A stretch of 64,000 nt of DNA from Aplysia californica. Its lineage: Eukaryota; Mollusca; Gastropoda; Aplysiida; Aplysiidae. The stretch covers positions 429,629 through 493,628 of the forward strand of contig NW_004797578.1 of assembly GCF_000002075.1 (NCBI RefSeq), given 5' to 3'. Positions within the stretch are counted from its first letter, which is position 1. Every line of letters begins with the position of its first letter. The notes below the pieces were generated by a model that was not told the DNA's origin, ran no database searches, and saw nothing but the letters and a program-made list of their open reading frames with translations. This document shows positions 45,401 to 55,797 of the stretch, in pieces. A program made the translations under genes and the position numbers.

Positions 45401-48400
45401 AAATCGATAAGAGTAGGCTTCGGCCGCCACTCGGGCAAAATTCAAAATTTCCTACCAACTGAAAATATTAGGTGTGTCCCGCGAGCTCATATGACCTTAT
45501 GTAGTTGCGAGCGCCGTAAAACACTTTACAAAAACAAAAAACCTATACCAGTTGTTTTTTTCAGTTTTGTTCTCTATTTTGAGGCCCATCTATAAATTTT
45601 AATTTATTTCTTCAATGATTTTTTTCTTGCATGCTGTTTCGTATTGGTCAATACTGAAACCTAAAAATGTTTTTTGAAAGTTGATTTTCTAGCCTGTCCA
45701 CAATCCCAAACCAGGATTGTTTTTCTCCCTTTTTCTTACATATATGGTAAGGGACAAATAGAAATGAACATGTGCAAACTGTGAAATACCCCACATAAGG
45801 AACCTCCCAACCGAAAATGCCCCTTAGCAAGGATGTAGTTATATCACAGCGTCACTGACACAGTTTAGGTCTATGTATACCCACATATATATATTATAAT
45901 CTGTCTAATGCTATACATGATATATAGGTCTATATAGAGAGCGAAATTATATAAGTATACACACTTGCATTCAATAAAAATAATAATCATTTATATAAAT
46001 GTGTTGGGGTGCTCTGTCACTGCTGGAAAATTAATGGCTACCTGTAGAAAATTTGAAGTTAACTTGGCAGTCACCCTGGCACTGATTTGTTGCTGATCCT
46101 GATTTTTTAATTTTTTATCACCCCTGAGATCCTGATTTTTAGGTTTCATAGAGTGGCAAATCTACATATATGTACAAATATATATGTGTGTGTGTAAATG
46201 TTTATGCCTTTGTCGCTTTTTTTCATGGAATTAAATATATATGTATCTCCCTAATCTCTCCACTTTTTCTGGCTTCCAGGCTCTGCTCAAAACTGTCAGC
46301 TACCATGGTTCTATGATCCTGCAGCAGCTGTTGCAGTTTTCGAAACCAGTTACCGTGGTGATGAGTGTTCTAGAGCTGTCGGCTGCAGAGCTCCTGTTCT
46401 TGGCATGTAACCACAAGGGCAGTCACGTGGTGGATGTTTTCTTCCAGAGCCCCACCGTGAAGGACAAACACAAGGACACTCTTGTGAAGAAACTTGTGGT
46501 AGGGGAAGTTTGTCTTTATTGCTTTTTAAAAAAAATTATTTTCTTGGAAAGTTATTCATGATCAAGGTTTAATGTCCTACTATACTTAATCAAGGTCACC
46601 GGAGTGGGTGGTTGGCGGATGCTCTGGTGTGGTTTGCTTCTTCTTTCCTATCAAACATCTATCGTCCTTATCTCCCCTTCTTTTTTTTATGTTTGTTACC
46701 CTCTTGTAACACCTCTGATCTTCTGGCGCTCATAGGACCTTATACAGTTGCGAGTGCCGGAAAACCTCTACTAAAACAAAACAAAAGAAAAATTCTTTTC
46801 TGGGAAAGTTGTTCATGATGAAGGTTTAATGTCCTACTGTACTTAATCAAAGTCACCGGTGTCTGTGCTGTAATGGCTATGCTGTTCATCATTGCACACA
46901 GGTGTGAGATCGATTCCTTTGTGGAGGGGAAGTTATTTTATCAAGTGCCCTCCTCTGCCATGGCTCTCAATATTCCGCTATTTAGCGGATTTGCGCTACT
47001 ATTTCCTCCGCTAAACCACCACTTTCTGTACATAATCAAAATTGCAAATACTATTTGGTAAGTGACTGTTTTACTTGAAATTATTTTCCAAACCCTCAAA
47101 TTAGTATAAAATAACATTGTTTTGATAAATTTATAGTTTTTATTTCAGCATTCTAGGATTAAACGGTTTAATAATAATAATGGTTGTTTTTTAAAAAATG
47201 GTCTTCTGTCGCCATCACGCGGAAAGTTCCTCTTTTTAAAAATTCTGAGTTGAGACCCATGGTTGTAAGGTATCGTGGAAATTAGACTTGTAAATGTTAT
47301 TCGTATCGCAGACACACACACCGCACGCACACACACACACACACACACATGTTCATCACTCCGAAGGTCCTATGGGTTTGTTTTTGCAGCATATTCCCCA
47401 TTATTCCCCTATTTTCACAATGGTTTAGTTTCAGAGGGGGTCAAACTTTTGTTTTTCTTGTATTTCCAACTGATTTTATAAGTTTTGTGAACATTTAGAT
47501 ATGTGGAGATCTCACGCCGTCTTATGTACACTTGTTGATTTTTTTTTAAAATTTCTTTTAGCTTGTTATATCAGTTTTAGTTTTAGTAGAGGTTTTCCGG
47601 CGCTCGCTACTGCATAACGTCTTATGAGCGCCAGAAGATTAGAGGTGTTACAAGAGAGTAACAAACATAAAAAGAAGAAGGGGAGATCAGGACGATAGAT
47701 GTTTGATAGGAAAGGAGCAAATCACACCAGAGCACCCGTCAGCAACCCACACTTGTTATATTGGTTTCTGATTTTGTTATCAAATGAAGGCTGTGTCATG
47801 TACTTTTCAGTGTATTTTCATCTTTTGTTAACCTGCATGAAATCTACTCTTGTTTTGTTCTCAGGGTCTGTACATCAACATGGCCTGTAACAAAGTCGGA
47901 TCTCGTTGTCTGGAAAACATCTGGAAGCTGGTCTCCATTCCGCTACGAGTCCTCATCGCTGAAGATCTAAGCAAGGTTCTTTTCCTACATCCTTCGTATA
48001 TTTTTGTATCTGTCTCTGTCTGTTTCGTTAATTCAATAAAATGGGAAAAACTGACAACGCTTATCAATTACCCTCCTTCCTGCCCCTGACATATGAATTA
48101 TTGCTTTGGTTTATCTTTGTGAAATTAAGATTTTATGCAGCTTGATTCTGATGTTGTGTATTGATGTGAGGCGTTAAGACCAGAAATAGATGACATCTCT
48201 CATTTTTTAGCTGTGGGGTAAGGTTGTTGATACCTTTGTAGTTTGATTCATTTTTATGGGTTTTTTCCTTGACATTGAACTGGAATGTGGTGTATATGTT
48301 TCTTGTTGTACTTGGAAGACTCCAGTTTGTATATTCCCTGGGAAGGTATTTTAAAAAATGTATTATCTCCATCTAAATAATGAAAGGCTGAACCTGGATT

Positions 48401-51400
48401 GGCCTTACAGGCAGTTTAGAAGCAGCCTGTCTCATAAATTGTGTGAATTTGATCACCTTCCTTGAGACAGCTAAATTGAGTCTAAGTGATGAAATTACTT
48501 GTAGTTTAGAAGCACTAGATTTTATTACTCTGCCATTTTTTAGTGGTGTTTTCACCGTTCTTCTGACCTGTAACTTTTCCTCTTCCCCCCAGTACAATGA
48601 GAGACTGGAGGGGGACTTCTCTGGCAGGTTCATTTTCAACAACTTTGCCCTGCACAAATTTGTGACCCGCCGTAAAGAGTGGAGGGAAATTCAAGGGGCA
48701 AACTCAAAGAAGAAACAGCTCCTGAAAGGCATTTTGGAAGGTATGTTTGAATTTCTGTGTCATTTATGTCTGTTACTCCTCTAGACAACCTTCTAGGTGA
48801 ACCTCGTATAACTTAATGTAAACGAGGCCCTTAACCCATTACACCCTAACTTGTCCAGGATCTCCTGGAAATTTCTTTACACTCTCCACCGTAAACTGCC
48901 TGGAATCACCCACCGCCCCCTTAACTCTTTATCTCCGGCAAGCCGCTCTCAGCGGCTCACGGTCAGAATCACTGTGCTGGTGAGTCGCTGACAGCGGCTC
49001 GTCCACATTCCTTTACGGCTTCGACGTCATATTGCTTTTTGGCAATTGCTGAAAACAGGTATCTTTTATCGGAAGTTCATTCTTTAGATGAAGAACTATC
49101 AAAATAAGCTTACTTGTTTTGATTTAATGACCAATTTAGTGACGATTTTGTCATTTTTAGATACAGTCAGAGATGGCAACCAATACGATTTTACGTATTT
49201 TAGTATTTTTTGCCGAAAATACGCGAATACGACTTTTCATGAAAAAATATGCATCCTGGAATGCGAAAAATATGGGATTCAGCTCGGGCGAATAAACCTA
49301 ATTATCCCAAGTCCCATCTTTTGTCAAAATAGTATCAATACCGCAGAACTGGAATATTTGAAAACCAAGTCCGATAAGGTCAGTAAGTTCATTTTTGCCG
49401 GTCGCGATCGTGATATTAGGCAGCACCAGAGGACAAAGACTTGGAAGCACATTTCAGAATTTTGATTAGAGCTTTCTGCAAAGTGCGCTTTGGTGCAGGC
49501 CGGGTGCGGAATCGGGACCCTTCATACTTTGCAAGTCTGTGTTATTGAAATAAAGTGTTCACGTTTCATTGGATGGGTGATTGTAAATTATACCTACAGT
49601 ATGTTGTAGCTTTCTGTTCAAGACTGGCAGATTTTCAGTGTCACTGCATCTTGCCCTCCCACAGTTGTTACTACTCTCACAGTGCACGGGTCTACTTGAG
49701 CCATTCAAGTCATTACTTTTCTCTGAGTTTGAACAATAATTTGAGTCTGTTAGTTCATATTATGAATCATGGACACCCAGACTGGTTCTTGATAGTCAAA
49801 ATTCTTGTTCAAGGCCCTTCCGAACTCTCAAAGCAGGATTTATTTTTTTCATAATAATGAGAGGAAAATATTAGCGGTATATAATAGACTGAAATACTTA
49901 AGTCAAACAAGACCCCAGTACGACACTGAACACTGACATGTTGTTGACTGGGTACATGTATGTTGTATGTGTGTGTGCTCCCTATTTCGAGCTGGTGAGC
50001 TAGTGATTTTTTTTCAGGAAATATTGCCGGACACCCTGAACATTTTACTATCACTAGTTGGTCGGTCGTGGGGAATACACATTTTCCCCTGAAAATACAC
50101 ATTTTCATATGTCCCAATACTCATTTCGGCTTTCTGTGGTTGGCATCTCTGTCTGTATCATCCCTTGTGGTCATACTGACCCTATGCATTCCAATCTCTT
50201 GCCATTGCTCTATTAGTAATAATCTTTGCTTGAGATTCAGACCTCCTAAATTATCTAAATTGTGTCAGTGGAGTTGAGGCGCTTAAAACTCCTGCATTTA
50301 AAAATGCTTGAGGTTTACAAAATGGAAGAGAATCTGGGATAGTTTTTGTGGCCAGTTGCTTTTGTCATTTACAGGCTTTCTCATGGTTTGGGTCTAGATC
50401 TAGACTAGATTGTGCCTTTGTTCCTTCTTGCCCTTTTGAGATTTTGTTTTTTTTTACGTTTTCTTTACCTGAAATTATAGAGAAAGAGACTTGGTGAGCT
50501 TTTGAAGACAGCAATGAAAGGCATCTTTTTTTTATTCCTGAATGAGAAACAATGTACCATCTTCTTTTTCATAATCTTCAAATGTTTTGAGTCTTAAGAT
50601 GTTCTTTTTTCTTTTTTAGGAAAACAGCCCAAGAAAATGAAAGAGAAGAAAAAACCTTCCAGTCAACTTGCAGTTGAGGAAACTGAGGTAATTGCAGTAT
50701 TTATACTTTCATTTTGTGTTCGTGTCACTGACCATGTCAATTGTTGAGATTTAGTTGGCAGATTTGGTGAAATTCCCATGTCTCGGGGACGATGGTTACA
50801 TAACAGCTTTGTAGTTCTTCGAATTGTTGAATTTGAACTTTCCTATGCTGCATTTGAACTGACAATAATAATAAATAGCATTTGTATAGCGCATATCCCC
50901 GCTCAACAGCAGGCTCTATGCGCTTTACACTATATTATTACCCCAGCAGACCATAGAACACTCCGAAACATTCTCTGCTTCCCGGGAAGCATACAGTGCA
51001 AGCAGCTGATTAAGTTCTCAAACACTAACAAACTGACAAGATCTTTCGATGTCTATAGCCGGGTACCCATTCTGACCAGGGTGAAGTGAGGAAAATTTGT
51101 GTAAAGTGCCTTTCCCAAGGACACAACGTCGGGCCTCTGACGGGATTCGAACCCACGACCTTACGGTTGTGAGTCCGAGAGCCTAACATGGCGGGTTTGG
51201 CAAGAAAGCCCGTGCTTCCACAGGTCACGGGGTCATTTACCTGCGCCGCCAGGGATTTCCTTTATCAGCCGAACACCGGCAGCGCTCTTGGGTTTTTTTT
51301 TGCAAAGTTTATCAACACATTGAGCCAAAGCTAATGTAAGCCCGGACAACACAGCAGACGAGTCAGCCTAGAGAACTTTCTTTCTGATCGCCAACGCCGA

Positions 51401-52179
51401 GCTGTCAATATCGCTAACGTTTGAGAAAGAAACTTGATTCGACTTTTGATCAAGTAAGACTTAAAGGTCATGTGACAGTAAGTTACAGCATTTTTTTAAA
51501 GTCATGTTGCCATTGTGTGTTTTTTACTCTCTGTATAATGCCTTTTCTTCTCTATCCTTCAACCATCTACCCCATCCCCTATTGCTTTTTGCCGTCCAAT
51601 TTAATCTTTGGGGTAAACAAGCAGTGGTTCTTTTGTGGCCCGCTGTAAAATAGCTTTGTGGAAATTTTTTTTTTTTTTTTCGTTTCTCAGAACCCGACTG
51701 ACTTTGTTGATGAGAGCAACGAGAAGAATCCCAGTCAGTCACTGGATGGTCCGCAACAAAAGAAGAAAAAGGAAAAGGCTGCCGTCTGTGAAGCTGTCAT
51801 TGACCGGCTGCCCACATCTGGTGTTCTGGATGAGTCGAGCAATGTTGATAATGACGATAACAAAAAGAGTAGAAACAGGAAGAAGGAAAAGAAACGGGTA
51901 GTGAGAACTGCGGATAAGGCGAGTGATTCAGACACTGTACCTGTGAAAAAGAAAAGAAAACGAGATCAAGGGGAAAGTGTTGGGGATGAGGAAGAAGTTA
52001 TTGTGTCTAAAAAGAAGAAGAAGAAACAGAAAAATGTTAGTGGCAGTAGCATTAAGAAGAATACAAATACTGAACGTGTGAAAAAGAAGAAACGAGATCA
52101 GGAGAAAAGTATTGAGGATGAGGAAGAGGTTATTGTGCCAAAGAAAAAGAAGAAGAAACAGAAAGATGTTCATGAATGA
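36161..52179 (+). CDS. NOP9: Nucleolar protein 9 (Pumilio-like), 13 coding exons, complete
   Basis: NOP9 is a nucleolar Puf-type RNA-binding protein that binds pre-rRNA near ITS1/18S and times small-subunit cleavage. Exons: 36161-36362, 36619-36890, 38133-38304, 39598-39705, 40603-40765, 41743-41932, 42907-43035, 44323-44454, 46280-46498, 47865-47975, 48593-48740, 50620-50687, 51691-52179. They total 2403 nt, 800 aa, in phase, with GT-AG edges throughout. Puf-like repeat cores are visible in order: GSHVLRTLLEVLGG, VQDNIGSFVVELII, HPFANYVLQKML, NHCGIVTKLAEAC, YHGSMILQQLLQF, NHKGSHVVDVFFQ, NKVGSRCLENIWK and NNFALHKFVTRRKEW. The last matches the family's end-of-domain block (human FLKRREAW). Residues about 616-800 form an acidic and lysine-rich nucleolar-type tail, longer than in human NOP9 (about 636 aa in total). 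The start MPKPKRYFEY is the first ATG after a possible 5'-UTR splice acceptor. Confidence 0.95.
36408..36497. repeat. (CT)n and C-run in NOP9 intron 1
   Basis: TCTCTC tract followed by a run of about 17 C, starting 46 bp after the exon 1 donor. Confidence 0.97.
37060..38130. other. NOP9 intron 2, no feature recognised
   Basis: A/T-rich sequence; frames on both strands are short and without motifs. Ends in a strong T-rich tract before exon 3. Confidence 0.5.
38705..39491. mobile_element. pogo/mariner-type MITE in NOP9 intron 3
   Basis: Left end CAGTCAAACCTGCCCTGACG and right end CGTCTTACACAGGTTTGACT-G are inverted; GGCCACC words recur near both ends. TA follows the right end; the left dinucleotide is TG. 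About 787 bp, no transposase. Confidence 0.8.
40041..40220 (+). mobile_element. SINE-B copy, NOP9 intron 4
   Basis: Starts GTGGGTGGTTGGTGGGTGCT; possible short flank CTCTCTT. 5' arm of the stem degraded (CAGCAGTTATATGACC). Confidence 0.82.
40396..40580 (+). mobile_element. SINE-B copy, GC-stem subfamily, next to NOP9 exon 5
   Basis: Ends in CTACTAAAACTAAAACTAAA 22 bp before NOP9 exon 5, so the branch-point region of intron 4 is SINE-derived. Stem reads GGCGCTC / GAACGCC (one mismatch). Confidence 0.85.
40815..41165 (+). mobile_element. SINE-A, 5'-truncated copy, NOP9 intron 5
   Basis: Begins in the CTGCCCACCCCC body and runs to GCGAGCGCTGTAAAACACTT plus an A-rich tail. Confidence 0.82.
42251..42509. 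mobile_element. Inverted-repeat element in NOP9 intron 6
   Basis: Arms of about 38 bp: TTGAAGAGCACAGGGGAG with ACGGTAGTCACAAAC at the left, mirrored by GTTTGTGACTACCGT with CCCCCTGTAGTCTTCAA at the right. 259 bp, no coding frame. No clear target duplication, so the superfamily is open. Confidence 0.75.
42644..42830 (+). mobile_element. SINE-B copy, NOP9 intron 6
   Basis: Exact 10-bp duplication ATTTAATTTG (42634-42643, 42831-42840). Stem GGCACTT / AAGTGCC is intact. Confidence 0.9.
43046..43395 (-). mobile_element. SINE-D copy with an internal tandem duplication, NOP9 intron 7
   Basis: Same 3' end and body as 50862-51218. A 69-bp segment is repeated head to tail (43206-43274, 43277-43345) with one visible difference (CCGTTCCC/CCATTCCC). 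Confidence 0.85.
43510..43738 (+). mobile_element. SINE-C copy, NOP9 intron 7
   Basis: CCCCGGGGCAGTGCTATTTC, GAAGCAGACTTTGTGCTGTT, then TTGGCGCTCATGTGACCTTC and a CTCTACTAAACCTAAAC tail. Confidence 0.82.
44810..45012 (+). mobile_element. tRNA-derived SINE (GACGTTAAAC end) before SINE-A
   Basis: GTGGTTAGGCAACTGGGCTC with GGTTCGAGCC, then TTGTGTCCCTGGGAAAGGCA and a tail with GACGTTAAAC. It abuts the SINE-A at 45013, suggesting insertion of one beside the other's end. Confidence 0.7.
45013..45535 (+). mobile_element. SINE-A, full-length reference copy (NOP9 intron 8)
   Basis: The tRNA-Glu-like head has a box A (TGGCCTAGAGG) and box B (GGTTCGAATCC), then a pyrimidine-rich body (CCTTTCACCTCCTTTCCTGC), a conserved AATTCAAAATTTCCTACC block, and a 3' hairpin module TCATATGACCTTAT...GTTGCGAGCGCC ending in A-rich CAAAAAC. 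About 520 bp. The acceptor stem of the head still pairs at 6 of 7 positions, but no tRNA gene is claimed. Confidence 0.9.
46606..46791 (+). mobile_element. SINE-B copy flanked by a ~70-bp direct duplication, NOP9 intron 9
   Basis: GC-stem subfamily, stem GGCGCTC / GAGTGCC. The 46536-46605 sequence (GGAAAGTTATTCATGAT, AAGGTTTAATGTCCTACT) recurs at 46792-46862. Confidence 0.88.
47572..47751 (-). mobile_element. SINE-B copy, GC-stem subfamily, NOP9 intron 9
   Basis: Exact 10-bp duplication CTTGTTATAT (47562-47571, 47752-47761). Stem GGCGCTC / GAGCGCC is perfect. Confidence 0.9.
48925..49158. mobile_element. TTAA MITE (CTCTTTATCTCC family), 3' end missing, NOP9 intron 11
   Basis: Left TTAA and CTCTTTATCTCCGGCAAGCC match the copy at 16469, as does ATGAAGAACTATCAAAATA inside. 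Homology stops near 49158, where an unrelated sequence beginning CAGTCAGAGATGGCAACC takes over. Confidence 0.7.
49163..50610. other. NOP9 intron 11, unclassified
   Basis: From CAGTCAGAGATGGCAACC, which resembles a hAT-type terminus, a stretch with repeated AATACG words follows; no matching right end was found. A 125-codon frame crosses the junction with the truncated MITE and is therefore not a gene. Confidence 0.4.
50862..51218 (-). mobile_element. SINE-D, full-length copy (NOP9 intron 12)
   Basis: Minus strand: tRNA-like head with GTGGGTTCGAATCCCG, the conserved core TGTGTCCTTGGGAAAGGCAC, and a 3' end GCGCTATACAAATGC followed by (TTATTA)n. About 355 bp. Confidence 0.85.
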
Positions 52180-52429
52180 TAATAGTAGGGATAAGAACAA
52201 GGGGGGAAAACAAAGATGAAGAAGAGAATAAGGTAAGAGATGGGGAGATGTTGTTGCATTTAACCCTTTCATTGCCAGGTTGTATGCGTTCCTGTCAGCA
52301 CTGATTTTGAGCTGAGCTCGTTTCTCAGGACAGCAGCCTAATGTTTCAGTATTAGTGGACGCGCGGTCTAGATCTAGCGCTCTCATTACATATTTCAGAC
52401 ACTGGGTCTTTGATTGTCACTTTTCTTAT

Positions 52430-52532
52430 CGGATCAGATTAACGAGTAAATGTCCTCTTTGGAAAGTGGTGGCACAGAGTCCCCCACATCGTATGGATGC
52501 GATAGTAAAACACAACGTACGGATAGGATTAA
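52430..52532. mobile_element. CCCTATCC-family MITE, truncated, in the NOP9 3' region
   Basis: Only the last ~100 bp of a reverse copy is present, ending ACGTACGGATAGG and ATTAA. Confidence 0.65.
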
Positions 52533-52581
52533 AAGAGCTGGAAGACCTTCAGCAGAGGCTGATGAAAAGTAACTTTTGAGG

Positions 52582-52587
52582 AATAAA
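52582..52587 (+). terminator. Candidate NOP9 polyadenylation signal
   Basis: AATAAA 403 bp after the NOP9 stop codon, in otherwise non-coding sequence. A second AATAAA follows at about 53414. A truncated TTAA-type MITE (52430-52532) lies between stop and signal. Confidence 0.4.
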
Positions 52588-52659
52588 TTAGAGTATGTGG
52601 AATAGAGCCAGGAAAAAACAGGATGAGGTTGAGGTGGCTGTTGTAGAGAAAGACACTGC

Positions 52660-53275
52660 CTGCAGGTGGATAGGTGGGATATCGAGGGGAGTTCTGTGGA
52701 CAGGTGGGATACTTACTTTACTTTCATGAGATATTGAGGAGAGTTCTGTGGACAGATGAGATACAGTGGAACTCGGATTCAACGAGGTCGCCAGGCCCCA
52801 CCTAAAATCTCGTTGAATCCGAGTGTTTGTTATAGCAAACATGAGGTTTTGTGTAGATAATTACAGGCACTGAGCAAGTAATGTATAAAGGGAAGTCACA
52901 AATAGTGCCTGAAATGCCTGCATATTATGAGGTGTGTAAAAAAAAAAGACCGATTCGTTCGAATGCACACACCTGTGTCATCTCGATTGTTTACCCCAAA
53001 GTTGTGTTGCTGTGAAGAGCCAAGCATACGGCAACTTTTGATTCCATAGACAAGCGCACAATTCATTACGTAGATCTACGTCAAGAGTAGCTTATCATTG
53101 TAATAATGATCAGTTGCCGAGGGTTATTTTTATTGATTTTAAAGAAGAAGAAAAACGGGGATTCTATCTCATATCGTTGAATCCGAGTTCTTGTTGAATC
53201 CGAGTTCCACTGTACTTACTTTACTTTCATGGGATATTGAGGGGAGTTCTGCGGACAGGTGGGATATTGTGAGGG
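52660..53275. repeat. ~58-bp minisatellite split by a MITE
   Basis: Units with CTTACTTTACTTTCATG, GATATTGAGGAGAGTTCTG and GGACAGGTGGGAT occur at about 52665-52763 and again from 53215 after the MITE. Lies downstream of NOP9, possibly within its longer 3'-UTR. Confidence 0.75.
52764..53212. mobile_element. pogo/mariner-type MITE, about 450 bp, TA target
   Basis: Starts CAGTGGAACTCGGATTCAAC and ends GTTGAATCCGAGTTCCACTG, with TA on both sides (52762-52763, 53213-53214). The same GAATCCGAGT word is repeated inside near both ends. It interrupts a minisatellite whose neighbouring unit shows the uninterrupted TA site. Confidence 0.88.
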
Positions 53276-54065
53276 GAATTCCGATAAATTTATTGGGCAC
53301 GAGGAAATATTTCACTTTTTATAATAATGGTGAAGTTGGATTTCACAAGGTACAGCAGAAAAATGTGGTTTCCAGATTTCCTTGTTGTTTTGTTATTATG
53401 CTAATTTCATGTAAATAAAAAAGTTCAAATTTATTTGCCTTTTGATTTTATTATTTTGTTTGTCCTCTTGTTGTAACCTTATGGTTCTAAACGTGTGTGA
53501 CCCAAGTAGTCACTTTTCACATGATTTTGTGTCTTTTCGTTAACTCATCAGCCCTAGCAGTCTTCCCAGCTGGAGGTCAGCTAACACAGAGATGGGTTTG
53601 CATTTTTGCCAATATTTGAAACGATGTCATTTCCTGCTCCTTTCCTTTATTAACGCTGCTAACGCTAACCATTGAACATAATGGACTGAGAAGATCATTT
53701 TGAGATTCATCATTCTTTGAAGCATTCATTTTTGCACTTCTGTGTTTGCTGCATGAGTGAGGGATGTGTTTGGATGTGGAAACAAAAGTCCGAACATTCA
53801 TTGGTGACATCATCAGATTAGAGGCTGGTTGGCTGGTCACTGGTCATGCTTGTAACTGTTGATGGAGAGGGGGGGTAAATGTATGTAAGTCTATATATTG
53901 AAATTGATAAGATAAATCTTAACTGTCCTGATCCTGTCAAATTGGTTTGTTGTTTCTCCACATACACTCATGCGCAAACTGACTCGCGTGTGCACACCCA
54001 TCCACACACATTCTCTCACACCTCTTCTTCTCCATCCACATGTGTGCATATATAACTATACACGT
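53276..54065. other. Downstream of NOP9, no gene recognised
   Basis: A/T-rich sequence with AATAAA at about 53414; may hold the end of a longer NOP9 3'-UTR. Confidence 0.4.
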
Positions 54066-54240
54066 GTGGTTGGCGGGTGCTCTGGTGTGGTTTGCTCCTT
54101 CTTTCCTATCAAACATCTATCGTCCTTATCTCACCTCCTTTTTTGTGTTTGCTACTCTCTTGTAACACTTCTATTCTTTGGCATTGATATGACCTTATTG
54201 TGTTGCAAGTGCCGTAAAATTCTTTTTAAAAAAAGAAAAG
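54066..54240 (+). mobile_element. SINE-B copy downstream of NOP9
   Basis: Begins GTGGTTGGCGGGTGCTCTGG, ends in an A-rich tail; 5' stem arm decayed to GGCATTGATATG. Confidence 0.82.
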
Positions 54241-55052
54241 AAAAAAAGCATGTAACTACAATAATGCAATAGTATAGTATACTTAAGCATTGAAGAATAT
54301 TGTAACAACAGGCAAGTTTGACGGAAAGAGAGGCAGAGGCAGACAGAGAGAAAAGATACTGGACTAGTTGACAACATGGCTAGGAGTGGCAAGAACAACA
54401 GACACCATTGCTGCAACGCGGGGCAGAGTGAAATGGAGGTCCATGATCGCCCACGCCAGTCGGCAAGGCACCGGATGATAGTATGCTTGCACTGACGAAC
54501 AGGCTCAGTCACATACATGTACATAATATAAATGAACAATAATAAATATTGTTACCATTAATAAATAGCGTACACGCTAAATACTTTTTTCGTGTGTTTT
54601 TTTACGGCGCTCACAACTGCATAAGGTTATATGAGTGCGCGGGACCATTAAAATTAGACATTTTCAGTCGGTAGGAAATATTGAATTTTGCCAAGGTGGC
54701 GGCCGAAGCCTACTCTTTTCGATTTTAGACCACCAAGGGATCTTTAACGAGCGCAACTTGCACGCGGGACTCCGAAATTTTTTGCCCTTGTCCGTGAAGG
54801 TTAGGTGTAGATCTGTCCTACCTGAAGATAAGGAGTGTGGCTGAAAGACAGCAGTAAGAAGGAGCCAAGGAGTAACAGTAGAAAGAGTCAGGAGCCCAGA
54901 GGAGGGGGCGAAGGAGGTGAAGGGGTGGGGGCAGAAAGTGGAGACGAAAGCAGACAACAGAACATTGCTAGAGAGCAGGAAAGTGGATATGAAAGGAGAC
55001 AATTTTAAAGGACAAGTTTCAGTCCCTATCTGGATTCGAACCCAGGACCTTT

Positions 55053-55797
55053 CTGTCCCCGTAAAATTATGCTAATTTAGATGGCCAAATTATTCCCCAA
55101 AAATGCCAAATTATGCAAAAATTATGCAAGTTATCGTAACACCATTCGCGACATGTTTTGCACTTTTTCAACACGAATTTTCATGATTTTCATGTTTTAT
55201 GTACAGAAAAATTTAAAACAGAACATATCAGTATCACTAATTTGTTGTGTATTTGGAAAGAAAACAATACACATCAGTAAGAAAAAAACAACCAAAAAAT
55301 ATAATCTCTAACTTTCAGCTGTAGATCTAGATCTAGTTCTAATCTAGATCTATAGAGGAAAGAAAAATGTTTAAAAAAAAAAAAAGGAAATCTGGACCTC
55401 TGATGCTGGCACATTACTAAAACCAAGGACACCTGTCAAACATGAAACATCAGCATACATGAGAACAACAACTTTTGATGGATTGTAAAATTGAACTTGC
55501 TCAAGGAACAAAATCACAACTCAAAGGCCCTAACCAAGATCTTCTAACAAGGGAAATAACCAACTTTTTACTTACATGAGACTTATTACCAGAGACACTA
55601 AAATATAGAGACAGGTTCCTGTCTCTATATTTTAGTGTCTCTGTTATTACGGTAATTATTTCCCTTTAGTCACATGGCGAGGCGTTAATTGTTTTGTGAA
55701 AAAAAAGGGTAAAAAAAGCGAGGAATCCAAAATTATGCAAATGTTGCAGAATTACGCGAAAAAACGGGGCCGCACTATCGCATAATCCTACAGGGAC
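55053..55797. mobile_element. Long CTGTCC-type element inserted in a SINE-A
   Basis: CTGTCCCCGTAAAATTATGC at the left and CGCATAATCCTACAGGGAC at the right, 745 bp against ~177 bp for its siblings. The 8-bp flanks GGACCTTT and AGACCTTT lie in the B-box region of a minus-strand SINE-A, whose consensus is continuous there, so this is a datable nested insertion. A perfect hairpin (55590-55643) sits inside. Confidence 0.8.
55590..55643. repeat. Perfect 26-bp inverted repeat with a 2-bp spacer
   Basis: Left arm starts CAGAGACACTAAAATATAGA and ends AGACAGG; the right arm is its exact reverse complement after TT. Weaker symmetry (AAGGGAAATAA at about 55549-55559, TTATTTCCCTT at about 55656-55666) extends outward. 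Confidence 0.95.

Noticed and set aside
49088-49465. 125-codon open frame in NOP9 intron 11
   Set aside because: It crosses the junction between a truncated TTAA MITE and another repeat; no motif and no splice context.
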